Below, piece after piece: positions 33,861-42,421 of a DNA stretch of 43,185 nucleotides (the first letter of the stretch is position 1; every line of letters begins with the position of its first letter). The translations under genes and the position numbers were made by a program. The notes beneath the pieces were generated by a model that did no database searches, was not told where the DNA came from, and saw only the letters and a list, made by a program, of their open reading frames with translations. The stretch spans positions 1 to 43,185 of the forward strand of contig FR891279.1 in NCBI GenBank assembly GCA_000433755.1, written 5' to 3'. The DNA is from Clostridium sp. CAG:465 (lineage in GTDB: Bacteria; Bacillota; Clostridia; TANB77; CAG-465).

Positions 33861-34955
33861 TTAAACATTAAATCTAAATACTATAACGTCACCATCTTTT
33901 ACAATATACTCTTTTCCTTCAAGTCTAATTAGTCCTTTTTCTTTTAAAGCATTCATTGAACCATATTCTTTTAAATCATCAAAAGATACTACCTCTGCTT
34001 TTATAAATCCTCTTTCAAAATCTGTATGAATTTTTCCTGCGGCTCCCGGTGCTTTAGTTCCATTTTTTATAGTCCAAGCCCTTGTTTCATCCTTTCCACA
34101 AGTTAAGAAAGATATTAATCCAAGTAGACTATAACTTGCTTTGATAAGTTTATCCAATCCTGACTCATCAATATCATAATCTTTCATAAGTTCAATTCTA
34201 TCTTCTTCATCTAAAGTAGATAAATCTTCCTCAAGTTTTGCACATAGAGTTACAACCTTAGCATTTTCATCTTTGGCATATTCTTTTACTTTTTGAACAT
34301 ACTTATCTTCTTCCATTGTAGAAATTTGACTTTCAGATACATTAGCAACATATATTACAGGTTTTATAGTAAGTAAATATATATCTTTTAAAACTTCTCT
34401 TTCATCCTCTGTCATTTCCATAGTTCTAACAGGTTTTCCATTTTCTAAATGCTCTTTTACTCTATGTAAAAATTCATTATCAATTTTTGCCTTTTTATCA
34501 CCGCTTTTTAATAATTTAGAAACTCTATCAATTTTTTTATTTACAGATTCTATATCTGCAAAAATAAGTTCTAAATTAATTGTTTCTATATCTGAAATTG
34601 GATCTACATTTCCATTTACATGAACAATTTTATCGTCCTCAAAGCACCTTACAACTTCAGCTATAGCATCAGTTTCTCTAATGTGTGACAAGAATTTATT
34701 TCCAAGTCCCTCACCTTTCGATGCACCTTTAACTAATCCTGCGATATCTACAAATTCTATTGTAGCATAAGTTGTCTTGCTTGAATCATACATTTTAGAT
34801 AAAAAATCCACTCTTTGGTCTGGTACTGTTACCATACCAACATTAGGTTCAATTGTACAGAAAGGATAATTAGCACATTCTGCTCCTGCCTTAGTTATAG
34901 CGTTAAAAAGTGTACTCTTTCCTACATTTGGTAATCCTACTATTCCTATTTTCAA
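33861..34955 (-). CDS. ychF: Redox-regulated ATPase YchF (OLA1 family)
   Basis: YchF is an Obg-related P-loop protein that prefers ATP and binds ribosomes; it is linked to stress responses. The 364-aa protein shows G1 [19 protein letters not shown] in switch [18 protein letters not shown] in G3, the altered G4 (NVSE), and a C-terminal TGS domain ending in [11 protein letters not shown] chose TTG 34955 because it gives the family start [10 protein letters not shown] and has GGAAG eight bases upstream. GTG 34964 touches that site and is too close. Confidence 0.95.
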   Translation of the reverse strand: MKIGIVGLPNVGKSTLFNAITKAGAECANYPFCTIEPNVGMVTVPDQRVDFLSKMYDSSKTTYATIEFVDIAGLVKGASKGEGLGNKFLSHIRETDAIAEVVRCFEDDKIVHVNGNVDPISDIETINLELIFADIESVNKKIDRVSKLLKSGDKKAKIDNEFLHRVKEHLENGKPVRTMEMTEDEREVLKDIYLLTIKPVIYVANVSESQISTMEEDKYVQKVKEYAKDENAKVVTLCAKLEEDLSTLDEEDRIELMKDYDIDESGLDKLIKASYSLLGLISFLTCGKDETRAWTIKNGTKAPGAAGKIHTDFERGFIKAEVVSFDDLKEYGSMNALKEKGLIRLEGKEYIVKDGDVIVFRFNV

Positions 34956-34981
34956 ATTAAACACTTCCTTTTTACTTTATT

Positions 34982-35011
34982 ATTATACCAAAACAACTAT
35001 GTATAAGTCAA
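34982..35011 (-). promoter_or_regulatory. Promoter of ychF
   Basis: On minus: TTGACT (35006-35011), 18-base spacer ending TGG, TATAAT (34982-34987). Confidence 0.75.
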
Positions 35012-35066
35012 GAAAAATATATTAACCAAAAAATATGGACAAACATAATATATACTAGGTGGTAAA

Positions 35067-35561
35067 ATGTTAGAAATTTCTAAAAGATTGATTGATATAA
35101 GTGAAATGACTAGACCAAAAGAGAAGATTAAAAAGATCTTTAAAATTGTACTTCACCATGCTCCAATAAAAGGAGCTACAGCAATATCTAATAGGAACTA
35201 CATCAATGAATTAAAAAAACAAGATGATATTTTTTGTTCATATCATTATCTCATTGATTTTGATGGAAAAATAATTAATCTAGTTCCAGAAAATGAAATG
35301 ACTATACATACAGGGATTGTCGATTATGATATGCATAGCATAAGTGTATGCCTTTGCTATGATTATGAAAATAAAATAACTTCCCAAGAGCTAAATTCAT
35401 TAAAAGATTTATCCAAATATTTAATAGACAAATATTCACTAAACCCGACTTTTGATTTAATTAGATACTTTGATCTAATAAACAAAAGGAGTCCAATTTT
35501 TTTCGTAGATAATTATCATAACTTTATTGATTTTAAGCAGAGTGTTATTGAAACTAAATAA
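35067..35561 (+). CDS. Amidase_2/PGRP-fold protein lacking key catalytic residues
   Basis: The 164-aa protein aligns by eye with N-acetylmuramoyl-L-alanine amidases of the zinc PGRP type: VLHHAPIKGA for the first ligand strand, RNYINELKKQD, SYHYLIDFDGKI, VPENEMTIHTG for a later histidine, and a C-terminal RYFDLINKRSPIFFVDN. In active enzymes that last segment reads like RHYDVTGKxCPxPFVDN, so the zinc histidine is Tyr and the cysteine ligand is Ser. The usual SIxIE segment is SISVC, losing the glutamate. No signal peptide is present. It is likely a non-catalytic muropeptide binder or decaying. GGTGG start site; single gene. Confidence 0.75.
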   Translation: MLEISKRLIDISEMTRPKEKIKKIFKIVLHHAPIKGATAISNRNYINELKKQDDIFCSYHYLIDFDGKIINLVPENEMTIHTGIVDYDMHSISVCLCYDYENKITSQELNSLKDLSKYLIDKYSLNPTFDLIRYFDLINKRSPIFFVDNYHNFIDFKQSVIETK

Positions 35562-35591
35562 CATAATATTATTTAAATTTATCGTTATAAG

Positions 35592-35620
35592 TTGACTTTT
35601 TTCGACACTAATGTTATAAT
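35592..35620 (+). promoter_or_regulatory. Promoter of the 35675 gene
   Basis: TTGACT (35592-35597), 17-base spacer, TATAAT (35615-35620). Confidence 0.75.
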
Positions 35621-35674
35621 ACTTTTATTGGCTATATATTATTTTCTAATTTAATATTTAGGAGGACTACTTAT

Positions 35675-36049
35675 ATGAAAAAGCATAATTTAACAACGGA
35701 TGAAATTATCCATTACCTTAAAAATGTGAAAAGATTTAAAAATAATTTATACCAAAGCAATACTATAAATTATATTAACTTAAAGAAGGACGGAGATATA
35801 GAAACTACCATAAATTATTCATTAATATACATTATCAATAGTCTTGATAATGAATTGTATTATTTCAAATATGCAATTTATGACCAGAAGATTACAAGTC
35901 CATTTTTTGCATTTTTAACAAAAATAGACTTAAAAAAACATATACACATAAAAGAATTAAAAAATTATCCATATAATATATTTGGCATACGGTTTGAATT
36001 TATTGATACCGAATCTAATAGATATATATACATAGTAACCATATCTTAA
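35675..36049 (+). CDS. Unknown 124-aa cytoplasmic protein
   Basis: Not recognised. It opens with a helical MKKHNLTTDEIIHYLKNVK, followed by a beta-rich, aromatic domain (YINLKKDGDIETTINYS, LYYFKYAIYDQKI) and no signal or membrane segment. A consensus promoter, AGGAGG site and strong terminator show it is a real, independently expressed gene. In size and residue bias it recalls the 27024 protein, but I see no alignment. The amidase-fold gene upstream may be functionally related only by position. Confidence 0.7.
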   Translation: MKKHNLTTDEIIHYLKNVKRFKNNLYQSNTINYINLKKDGDIETTINYSLIYIINSLDNELYYFKYAIYDQKITSPFFAFLTKIDLKKHIHIKELKNYPYNIFGIRFEFIDTESNRYIYIVTIS

Positions 36050-36052
36050 ATA

Positions 36053-36092
36053 ATTAAGGCAGTGGAAATCCCACTGCTTTAATTATTTTTTG
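36053..36092. terminator. Bidirectional terminator between convergent genes
   Basis: AATTAAGGCAGTGG / CCACTGCTTTAATT with a short loop, then six Ts on plus. It sits between the 35675 gene and the end of the xse operon. Confidence 0.85.
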
Positions 36093-36261
36093 TCTTTTCT
36101 TCTATCTCTTTTACTTTTAATTTTTGCTCATCCGTATTAGTCCAATGATCAAATCTAGGAACAAAATCATAGCCAGAGTTTTTTAATATTTTTTTATCTT
36201 TTCTTTCAAGTGTTAAATCATTTGATAGATTAGTACAATCTTTATTTTTCTTCTTATTCAA
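36079..36261 (-). CDS. Small protein at the end of the xseB operon, unknown function
   Basis: From TTG 36261 (GGTGAT four bases upstream) the product is 60 aa and charged, with GYDFVPRFDHWTNTDEQKL as its most distinctive part. Starting at TTG 36288 instead would add MIIIFVVIIL, a hydrophobic N terminus that could anchor it in the membrane. I cannot decide between these. It follows xseB on the same strand and probably shares its transcript. No family is recognised. Confidence 0.5.
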   Translation of the reverse strand: MNKKKNKDCTNLSNDLTLERKDKKILKNSGYDFVPRFDHWTNTDEQKLKVKEIEEKTKNN

Positions 36262-36312
36262 TATAATCACCACAAATATTATTATCAATATTTATATGTC
36301 ATATTCATTTAA

Positions 36313-36540
36313 TTATTGTACTTCAAATTTTTCTTCTATAACGTCTCCATTTTCATTTTCTACTAATATATTTATTCTTTTTTCTGCCTCATCTAATTTT
36401 TTTGTACATTCTTTTGACAATTTCATTCCTTTTTCAAATTCTTCTATTGCTTCATCTAAGCCTAAATTTCCTGTTTCAAGTTTTGTTGCTATTTCTTCCA
36501 ATTCTTTTAAATTATCTTCAAATGTTTTTTTATTACCCAT
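36313..36540 (-). CDS. xseB: Exodeoxyribonuclease VII small subunit
   Basis: XseB forms helical complexes with XseA and degrades single-stranded DNA from both ends. The 75-aa protein is all-helical with FEDNLKELEEIATKLETGN and LDEAIEEFEKGMKLSKECT, the family core. GGAGGTG lies before the ATG; it is 12 bases after xseA. Confidence 0.95.
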   Translation of the reverse strand: MGNKKTFEDNLKELEEIATKLETGNLGLDEAIEEFEKGMKLSKECTKKLDEAEKRINILVENENGDVIEEKFEVQ

Positions 36541-36552
36541 AAAACACCTCCA

Positions 36553-37743
36553 TTATTTAACCTTAACTTGTATTTTTCCATCTTGTAAAATAACACATAA
36601 ATCATCATTTTTATTTACATCAGAGACTTTTTTTACAATTTTACCATCAACATTTTCAACAATACTATATCCTCTTGTTAATGTTTTTAGTGGACTTAAT
36701 GCATCAAGTTTTGCAATATTTTTTATACAAATACTTCTATATTTTTCTATTTTCATATCAATAGCATTTTTGCTAATCATAATATCTTTATCAATTTGCA
36801 TTCTATATTTATTAATAATATCATAAGGTATTTTTTCGAGCTTCGAAGCTTTAATTCTTTTTAAATATTCTTTTTTCCTATTTATATATCCGTTCATTGC
36901 AAGAATATTTCTATTTCTATCTGTAGAAATCTTTGTTAAAATATCTGATTTTTTTGGATAAACTAATTCAGCAGCTGCTGATGGAGTTGGTGCCCTTAAA
37001 TCAGAAACAAAATCACAAATTGTAAAATCTGTTTCATGGCCTACAGCAGAAACAATTGGAATTTTTGAATTAAAAATTTCTCTTGCTAGATTTTCATCAT
37101 TAAATCCAAATAGATCTTCAAAAGATCCTCCACCTCTTGCAATTATAATCACATCAACGTTGTTTAATTTGTTAAATATTTTAATTCCACTAATTACTGT
37201 TTTTGCAACATTTACTCCTTGGACAGCAGCAGGATAAATTAGTAAATTTACATCATTATATCTTCTAGTACTTACATTTATTATATCTTTTATAACAGCA
37301 CCTGTTTTAGATGTTATAACGCCAACTCTATCTGGTAAAAAGGGTATTTTCTTTTTATAAATTTCATCAAATAGTCCCTCATCTTGAAGTTTTTTCTTCA
37401 ATTTTTCATAAGCTATGTATAACTCTCCAAGACCTGCCTGTTTCATTGTCCTACAATATATTTGATACACGCCATCTCTTTCAAAAACATTTATTTGTCC
37501 TGAAATTACAACTTTCATACCATCTTCTGGTTTAAAGTTTACAAGTTGTGCAGCTGATTTAAACATAACACATTTTATTGATGAATTTTCATCTTTTAGG
37601 GTAAAATAAAAGTGCCCAGTATAATGGGCCTTAAAATTTGTTATTTCACCAGTTATATTTATGTTATTTAAAAAAGCATCTGAGTCAATTAACATTTTAA
37701 CATACTTGTTAACTTGACTTACATTAAATACTTTTTCTTCCAT
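36553..37743 (-). CDS. xseA: Exodeoxyribonuclease VII large subunit
   Basis: The 396-aa protein has an N-terminal OB fold (FNVSQVNKYVKMLIDSD, ITGEITNFKAHYTGHFYFTL) and the catalytic domain with GVITSKTGAVIKDI, IIARGGGSFEDLFGFND and VGHETDFTICDFVSD, followed by coiled coil (about 265-345). It is catalytic with XseB in mismatch and single-strand DNA processing. It lies 14 bases after nusB in the asp23-to-xseB operon. Confidence 0.97.
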   Translation of the reverse strand: MEEKVFNVSQVNKYVKMLIDSDAFLNNINITGEITNFKAHYTGHFYFTLKDENSSIKCVMFKSAAQLVNFKPEDGMKVVISGQINVFERDGVYQIYCRTMKQAGLGELYIAYEKLKKKLQDEGLFDEIYKKKIPFLPDRVGVITSKTGAVIKDIINVSTRRYNDVNLLIYPAAVQGVNVAKTVISGIKIFNKLNNVDVIIIARGGGSFEDLFGFNDENLAREIFNSKIPIVSAVGHETDFTICDFVSDLRAPTPSAAAELVYPKKSDILTKISTDRNRNILAMNGYINRKKEYLKRIKASKLEKIPYDIINKYRMQIDKDIMISKNAIDMKIEKYRSICIKNIAKLDALSPLKTLTRGYSIVENVDGKIVKKVSDVNKNDDLCVILQDGKIQVKVK

Positions 37744-37757
37744 AAGCTTTCATTCTC

Positions 37758-38162
37758 CTATTTTTTATCTTCAATTACTTTAGCAAGTAATCCATTAACA
37801 AAAGATTTTGAATCTGCATTTCCATATGTTTTTGCAAGTTCAACAGCTTCATTTGCTGATACTTTAAGTGGAATATTATCCATATAATTCATTTCAAATA
37901 TAGCTAAACGTAAAATTGCAAGATCAATTTTAGCAATTCTAGAAAAACTCCACTTTTTTAAATTTTTTAATATTATTTCGTCAATTTCAGAAATATTTTC
38001 TACAACACCTCTAGTTACTTGTTCAATATATTCTCTTTCTATATCCACACATTCATTTTCTATACAATTTTCTTCTATAATTTTATCTATGTCTTTATCT
38101 TTGTTAAACTCATATTCATATATGCATTTAAATGCATTATCTCTAGCAGCTTTTCTACTCAT
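37758..38162 (-). CDS. nusB: Transcription antitermination factor NusB
   Basis: NusB with NusE binds boxA RNA and assists rRNA antitermination. The 134-aa helical protein starts with SRKAARDNAFKCIYEYEF and ends with the signature VSANEAVELAKTYGNADSKS and FVNGLLAKV. It lies between DUF2273 and xseA; the association of asp23-type genes with nusB and xseA is common in Firmicutes. Confidence 0.96.
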   Translation of the reverse strand: MSRKAARDNAFKCIYEYEFNKDKDIDKIIEENCIENECVDIEREYIEQVTRGVVENISEIDEIILKNLKKWSFSRIAKIDLAILRLAIFEMNYMDNIPLKVSANEAVELAKTYGNADSKSFVNGLLAKVIEDKK

Positions 38163-38170
38163 AATTCTCC

Positions 38171-38434
38171 CTATTCCTTGTTTTTCTTATTTTCTTGATA
38201 ATAATATACATTATCTTTAAAATTTCTAAATTTACTAAAATTAAAAAAATCTTTTAAATGACCTTCATTATCTTGAAGTTTTTTTCCAAGCCAAATTGCA
38301 GCTATAATAAGTGCTACTAATACAAAAAATTTAATTAAAAAATCAACTATTCCAAGTGCATATAGCACTACAACGACTGCAATACAAATTATTACATATT
38401 TATTTTTTACAATATAGTCTATTAAATCCTTCAT
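38171..38434 (-). CDS. DUF2273-family small membrane protein
   Basis: The 87-aa protein has two adjacent transmembrane helices (about 12-30 and 32-48) and a charged cytoplasmic tail. DUF2273 proteins are found next to amaP and asp23 and probably help place Asp23 at the membrane. ATG 38434 is preferred; GTG 38443 in frame overlaps the likely ribosome-binding region. It is 12 bases after amaP. Confidence 0.88.
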   Translation of the reverse strand: MKDLIDYIVKNKYVIICIAVVVVLYALGIVDFLIKFFVLVALIIAAIWLGKKLQDNEGHLKDFFNFSKFRNFKDNVYYYQENKKNKE

Positions 38435-38446
38435 AAACATCACATC

Positions 38447-38983
38447 CTACTTCTTTTGAGGTTCTAAATATACCCCTTTTATTTTAATATTTGCTTCTTT
38501 TATTTCTACTGTTGTTTGTTTTAATACACTAGATTTTATATTTTCTTGTAATTTTGCAGTTAATGCTGGTACAACTGTATCTGGAAGTATCATAGCATAA
38601 ACATTTGCGACAATCCCTTCTTCGGATACCATTGTTTCAACTTTTATATTTCTAAGTTCTGGATAATTTCTGGCTATTGCCATGATTATACTATCAAACG
38701 TATCTTTAGTTATATATGTTGTTCCTTTTTCAGTCTTAATAGCTAGTCCAGTTTTCATGTTCTCTATATCACCTGATTTTGCAAACATACCTATAAGTCC
38801 AAGTAATGCAAAAACAGCACCAATAATAATTGCAGTAGTTTTATTTGCAACAAAAAATGCAACAAGTTTTTCTAACATAGGCTCTATATTTAACATTTCT
38901 GTTGAGTAAAGTATTAATGCTATTGATTCAACAATTATAACTATAGAAAAAACTACAAGTATAAACTTCTCTATATATTTCAT
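38447..38983 (-). CDS. amaP: Alkaline shock response membrane anchor protein AmaP
   Basis: AmaP anchors Asp23 at the cell membrane in staphylococci. The 178-aa protein has two transmembrane helices (about 5-25 and 48-68) and a C-terminal Asp23-like domain with YITKDTFDSIIMAIARNYPE and VEIKEANIKIKGVYLEP. Start ATG 38983 has GGGGGAG upstream. ATG 39010 is in frame but lies inside a hairpin stem and lacks a site. Confidence 0.9.
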   Translation of the reverse strand: MKYIEKFILVVFSIVIIVESIALILYSTEMLNIEPMLEKLVAFFVANKTTAIIIGAVFALLGLIGMFAKSGDIENMKTGLAIKTEKGTTYITKDTFDSIIMAIARNYPELRNIKVETMVSEEGIVANVYAMILPDTVVPALTAKLQENIKSSVLKQTTVEIKEANIKIKGVYLEPQKK

Positions 38984-39003
38984 TTTTACTCTCCCCCTAT
39001 ACT

Positions 39004-39039
39004 TTTTCATAGTCCAAAAAGATTTGGACTATGAAAAAC
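39004..39039 (-). other. Intra-operon stem-loop between asp23 and amaP
   Basis: TTTTTCATAGTCCAAA / TTTGGACTATGAAAAA forms a long perfect stem with a four-base loop right after the asp23 stop. No T run follows on minus, so it is probably an RNA processing or stability element rather than a terminator. Confidence 0.6.
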
Positions 39040-39476
39040 TATTCTTCAGTATCTGATTTAGTATCTTCTTTTTTATCAAATGTTATTCCTTGAACATTAA
39101 TATTTACAGCAACAACGTCAAGTCCTGTCATGTTTTCTACAGCTGATTTTACAGCGTTTTGAGCAGCCCAAGCAATATCTGGAATTCTTACTCCATATTT
39201 AACATTTACATATAAATCAATTGTAACTTTTTTACCTTCAAGTTCTATTTTAACTCCTTTAGAATATTTTTTGTTTCCTCCAAGAATTTGATTTATTCCA
39301 TCAACAAATCCTAAAGTCATACCAGCTATTCCCTCAACTTCAGATGCAGCAAGACCAGCAATTATACCTATAACATCTTCAGATATATTTAAATTAGTAT
39401 CAATTTCTACATTTGAATCTGCATCTTCAATTACATCCTCTTTTTTAACAACTTCTTTTTTTATTTTTTCACTCAT
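39039..39476 (-). CDS. Asp23/Gls24 family envelope stress protein
   Basis: The 145-aa acidic protein has the Asp23 domain: IGIIAGLAASEVEGIAGMT, VKIELEGKKVTIDLYVNVKYG, IPDIAWAAQNAVKSAVENMT and VNINVQGITFD. Family members are abundant, membrane-associated through AmaP, and affect cell-wall stress. GGAGG precedes the ATG. It is first in the operon ending with xseB. Confidence 0.94.
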   Translation of the reverse strand: MSEKIKKEVVKKEDVIEDADSNVEIDTNLNISEDVIGIIAGLAASEVEGIAGMTLGFVDGINQILGGNKKYSKGVKIELEGKKVTIDLYVNVKYGVRIPDIAWAAQNAVKSAVENMTGLDVVAVNINVQGITFDKKEDTKSDTEE

Positions 39477-39529
39477 ATTAATTACCTCCTAAAAAAGATA
39501 ACACATATAATTATCTTTTATTTACGAAT

Positions 39530-39558
39530 ATTATACCCCAAATAATTTAAAAAGTCAC
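39530..39558 (-). promoter_or_regulatory. Promoter of the asp23-amaP-nusB-xse operon
   Basis: On minus: GTGACT (39553-39558), 17-base spacer, TATAAT (39530-39535). A weak stem (AGATAA/TTATCT) lies in the leader before the ribosome binding site. Confidence 0.65.
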
Positions 39559-39599
39559 GTATTTTCACAAATATTTCAAAATTTATAATTTATATTAAC

Positions 39600-39638
39600 A
39601 GAAAAATGCTACAGCAAATATACTATAGCACTTTTTAT
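39600..39638 (-). terminator. Terminator after the HIT gene
   Basis: On minus, AGTGCTATAG pairs with CTGTAGCATT (one wobble), then Ts, six bases past the HIT stop. Confidence 0.65.
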
Positions 39639-39643
39639 ACACG

Positions 39644-39991
39644 TTATACTACTATTTTATCTCCTAAAGTCTTTCCACCTATAACATGGAAATGTAAATG
39701 TGGTATTACCTGCCCACCATCTTCACCTACATTAGAAATAACCCTATAACCATTTTCATATATGCCTGTAATTTTTGCTACCTCTTTAATAGCCTTAATA
39801 CATTCACATACATACTTTTGATTTTTATTATCTACCATATTTAAATCTTGTATATGTACCTTAGGTATTACAAGAACATGTACAGGTGCAACTGGATTTA
39901 TATCCTTAAAAGCAAGTACATACTCATTTTCAAAGACAATATCAGAACTTATTTCTTTATTTATTATTTTACAAAATAAACAATCACCCAA
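39644..39991 (-). CDS. HIT-family nucleotide hydrolase (HinT-like)
   Basis: HIT proteins hydrolyse AMP conjugates such as adenosine phosphoramidates and aminoacyl-AMP. The 115-aa protein starts GDCLFCKIINKEISSD, has DINPVAPVHVLVIPK, and ends with the triad motif HLHFHVIGG. TTG 39991 is the likely start, giving the family opening behind GAGGTG; GTG 40000 lies within that site. It follows alaS by 15 bases; HinT can act on aminoacyl-adenylates, so the pairing may be meaningful. Confidence 0.92.
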   Translation of the reverse strand: MGDCLFCKIINKEISSDIVFENEYVLAFKDINPVAPVHVLVIPKVHIQDLNMVDNKNQKYVCECIKAIKEVAKITGIYENGYRVISNVGEDGGQVIPHLHFHVIGGKTLGDKIVV

Positions 39992-40006
39992 AGATCTCAC
40001 CTCTTA

Positions 40007-41764
40007 TTATTCTTTTATAAGGACAGCCTTTATTCTTCTTATACCAGAAGATGAAGCTTCTTCTTTTTTTATTTTAAATTTACCAAGTTCACTTGTATTT
40101 TTTACATGTGGTCCACCACATAGCTCTTTTGATACATCACCTATTGTATATACTGTTACAATATCAGGATATTTCTCTATAAACATGCATTCAGCTCCTG
40201 ATTTTACTGCATCTTCTTTTTTCATCTCTTCACATTTTACATCTAAACCAGCTTTTATCCAGTCATTTACAACTTCTTCAATTTTGGCTTTTTCTTCATC
40301 TGTTAATTTATGATCGCAATTAAAGTCAAATCTCATTCTTTCTGTAGTTATATTTGAGCCTTTTTGATGAGTATCACTACCTAATACTTTTTTTAATGCT
40401 GCATTTAAAAGATGTGTTGCAGTATGATAAGCTATTGTTTCTTTGTTTTGCTCTGCAAGTCCACCTTTAAATTTTTGTTCAGAACCTGCTCTTGATTTTT
40501 GCTGATGAATCTCAAATAATCTATTAAATTCTTTTATATCAATTCCAAATCCATTTTCCTTTGCAAGCTCTTTTGTAACTTCTGGAGGAAATCCATATGT
40601 ATCATATAACCTAAATACCATACTTCCTGGTAATACATTAATGCTTTTTTCCTTTATGCCAGAAATTTCTTTAAAAAATTCTTTTTCACCTTTTGCAAGT
40701 GTTTTTACAAATTTATCTTTTTCCTCAATAATAACTGATTTTATCATTTCCTTATTTGCTTCAAGCTCAGGATAAAGTTCATTTAAAGTATCTATATCAA
40801 GATAAACTAAATCTCCTAAAGAATTAAGGTCAATCTCTAGTTTATTTATATGTCTTATCATTCTACGAATTAATCTTCTTAAAATATATCCTCTATCAAC
40901 ATTACTTGGCTTTCCACCATCAGATATTATCATGATACTTGAACGCAAATGCTCAGCAACAATTCTTTTACTTTCAATGTTATCTTTCTTTGAAAGTTCT
41001 GTTAATTTTTTCATAACAGGTTCAAATATTTCTGTATCAAAAGGTGTCTCCTTTCCTTGAAGTAGCATAGCCATTCTTTCAAGTCCAAGACCAGTATCAA
41101 CGTTTTTTTGTTTTAGTTTAGAATAACCATTTTTATCTTTAAAATATTCCATAAAAACATTATTCCATATTTCAACATATTTACCACAATCACAACTTGG
41201 TTCGCAGTGTTCTGAGCATGGCTCTTTTCCTGTATCATAAAACATTTCTGTATCAGGTCCACATGGTCCTTCTTCTCCCGCAATCCACCAGTTATCATCT
41301 TTGCCATAATAATATATATGATCTTCTAAAATTCCTGCCTTTTTCCATGCTTCTGCAGATACAGTATCTCTTGGACAATCGTCATCTCCTGCAAAACAAG
41401 TTACAGATATTTTTTCTGATGGAATCCCTAATTCTTTTGTTAAAAACTCATAACTCATTTTTATAGATTCTTCTTTAAAATAATCCCCCAATGACCAATT
41501 ACCAAGCATTTCAAAATATGTCAAATGACGATTATCTCCTACCTCATCTATATCATTTGTTCTTAAACATTTTTGATAGTCTGTAAGTCTAGTTCCCTCA
41601 GGATGCTTCTCACCAAGTAAATATGGAACTAACGGTTGCATACCAGCAGTATTAAACAAAACTGATGGATCATTTTCTGGAATTAAAGGAGCTGATGGTA
41701 TTAACTTATGTCCATGTCTTTCAAAAAAATTTAAATATTTATTTCTAATATCGATTGCTTTCAT
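40007..41764 (-). CDS. alaS: Alanyl-tRNA synthetase, compact form without C-Ala domain
   Basis: AlaRS charges tRNA-Ala and removes mischarged Ser or Gly. The 585-aa protein has the class II core (MQPLVPYLLGEKHPEGTRL, FEMLGNWSLGDYFKEE, GLGLERMAMLLQG) and the editing domain with HTATH (447-451) and CGGPH (549-553), then ends. Typical bacterial AlaRS is ~875 aa, so the C-Ala domain is absent. GPCGPDTEMFYD replaces the common GPCGPCSE, and a Cys-rich insert (CSEHCEPSCDCG) follows. The reading frame is intact, so this is a natural short type, or a paralogue of a full enzyme elsewhere. Confidence 0.93.
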   Translation of the reverse strand: MKAIDIRNKYLNFFERHGHKLIPSAPLIPENDPSVLFNTAGMQPLVPYLLGEKHPEGTRLTDYQKCLRTNDIDEVGDNRHLTYFEMLGNWSLGDYFKEESIKMSYEFLTKELGIPSEKISVTCFAGDDDCPRDTVSAEAWKKAGILEDHIYYYGKDDNWWIAGEEGPCGPDTEMFYDTGKEPCSEHCEPSCDCGKYVEIWNNVFMEYFKDKNGYSKLKQKNVDTGLGLERMAMLLQGKETPFDTEIFEPVMKKLTELSKKDNIESKRIVAEHLRSSIMIISDGGKPSNVDRGYILRRLIRRMIRHINKLEIDLNSLGDLVYLDIDTLNELYPELEANKEMIKSVIIEEKDKFVKTLAKGEKEFFKEISGIKEKSINVLPGSMVFRLYDTYGFPPEVTKELAKENGFGIDIKEFNRLFEIHQQKSRAGSEQKFKGGLAEQNKETIAYHTATHLLNAALKKVLGSDTHQKGSNITTERMRFDFNCDHKLTDEEKAKIEEVVNDWIKAGLDVKCEEMKKEDAVKSGAECMFIEKYPDIVTVYTIGDVSKELCGGPHVKNTSELGKFKIKKEEASSSGIRRIKAVLIKE

Positions 41765-41798
41765 TTATATTCTCCTTTTCTATATAATTATTTTTAGT

Positions 41799-41827
41799 AT
41801 TATACCACTTTTTTCATACATTAGCAA
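41799..41827 (-). promoter_or_regulatory. Promoter of alaS-hit
   Basis: On minus: TTGCTA (41822-41827), 17-base spacer ending TGG, TATAAT (41799-41804). The -35 overlaps the sprT-like stop codon. Confidence 0.65.
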
Positions 41828-42411
41828 CTTTTAGTAAGGAAAAAAACATCAAATCTACCACCACATATACCACACCTATATTTCTTTGTCAAATTCCTAT
41901 TTAGCCTTTTTCTATAGAAAGTTTGTCCACATTTAACACACTTTACTTTATAATTATATACTTCCTTTTCCTTATATTCTATATTACTATTTTTATAATC
42001 CACTTTTTTATTGCCAACTCTTGATATATTATATCCAAGTTTTTCATTAATGTAGTTTGCGTATTTTTTAAATTCTATACCATGGTCATTACAAAAAGGA
42101 ATACAGTGTATAAGTTCGTGCATTATTGTATTTTTTATAATCCCATCATTTAATTCCATCACCCATCTACTTACATAAATGTGATGTAACTTAAATTTTT
42201 GATAAGAAATAACTTTTCTATTTTTGTATTTTCTTACTTTTTTATATTTTTTATCAGGGCATTCCTGCTTACAACAGCCATATCTTTTAGGTGATTTATT
42301 AGATAAATTAATGTCTATTTTACCATACGTTTTCTCATCTAATATATGTATATCAATTTTTTCTAATTCATCAATACATTCTTTATATAATTTTTCTAAC
42401 TTTTCTTCCAT
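41821..42411 (-). CDS. SprT-like zinc metalloprotease-fold protein
   Basis: The 196-aa protein has an SprT domain with HELIHCIPFCNDHGIEF (HExxH zinc site, glutamate base, then a third histidine) near residue 98-114, and a C-terminal zinc ribbon with CVKCGQTFYR and RCGICGGRF. A second CxxxC (CCKQEC) lies near residue 47. Eukaryotic Spartan relatives cut DNA-protein crosslinks; the bacterial role is unclear. AAGGAA precedes the ATG. It is 10 bases after the HD gene and upstream of alaS. Confidence 0.85.
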   Translation of the reverse strand: MEEKLEKLYKECIDELEKIDIHILDEKTYGKIDINLSNKSPKRYGCCKQECPDKKYKKVRKYKNRKVISYQKFKLHHIYVSRWVMELNDGIIKNTIMHELIHCIPFCNDHGIEFKKYANYINEKLGYNISRVGNKKVDYKNSNIEYKEKEVYNYKVKCVKCGQTFYRKRLNRNLTKKYRCGICGGRFDVFFLTKSC

Positions 42412-42421
42412 TTAATATTCC

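Noticed and set aside
36296..36826. 176-codon plus-strand frame
   Set aside because: Antisense to xseB and xseA; serine/phenylalanine-rich as shadows of helical genes usually are.
39004..39039. Terminator between asp23 and amaP
   Set aside because: The stem is strong but no T run follows on the transcribed strand, so it is listed as a processing-type element.
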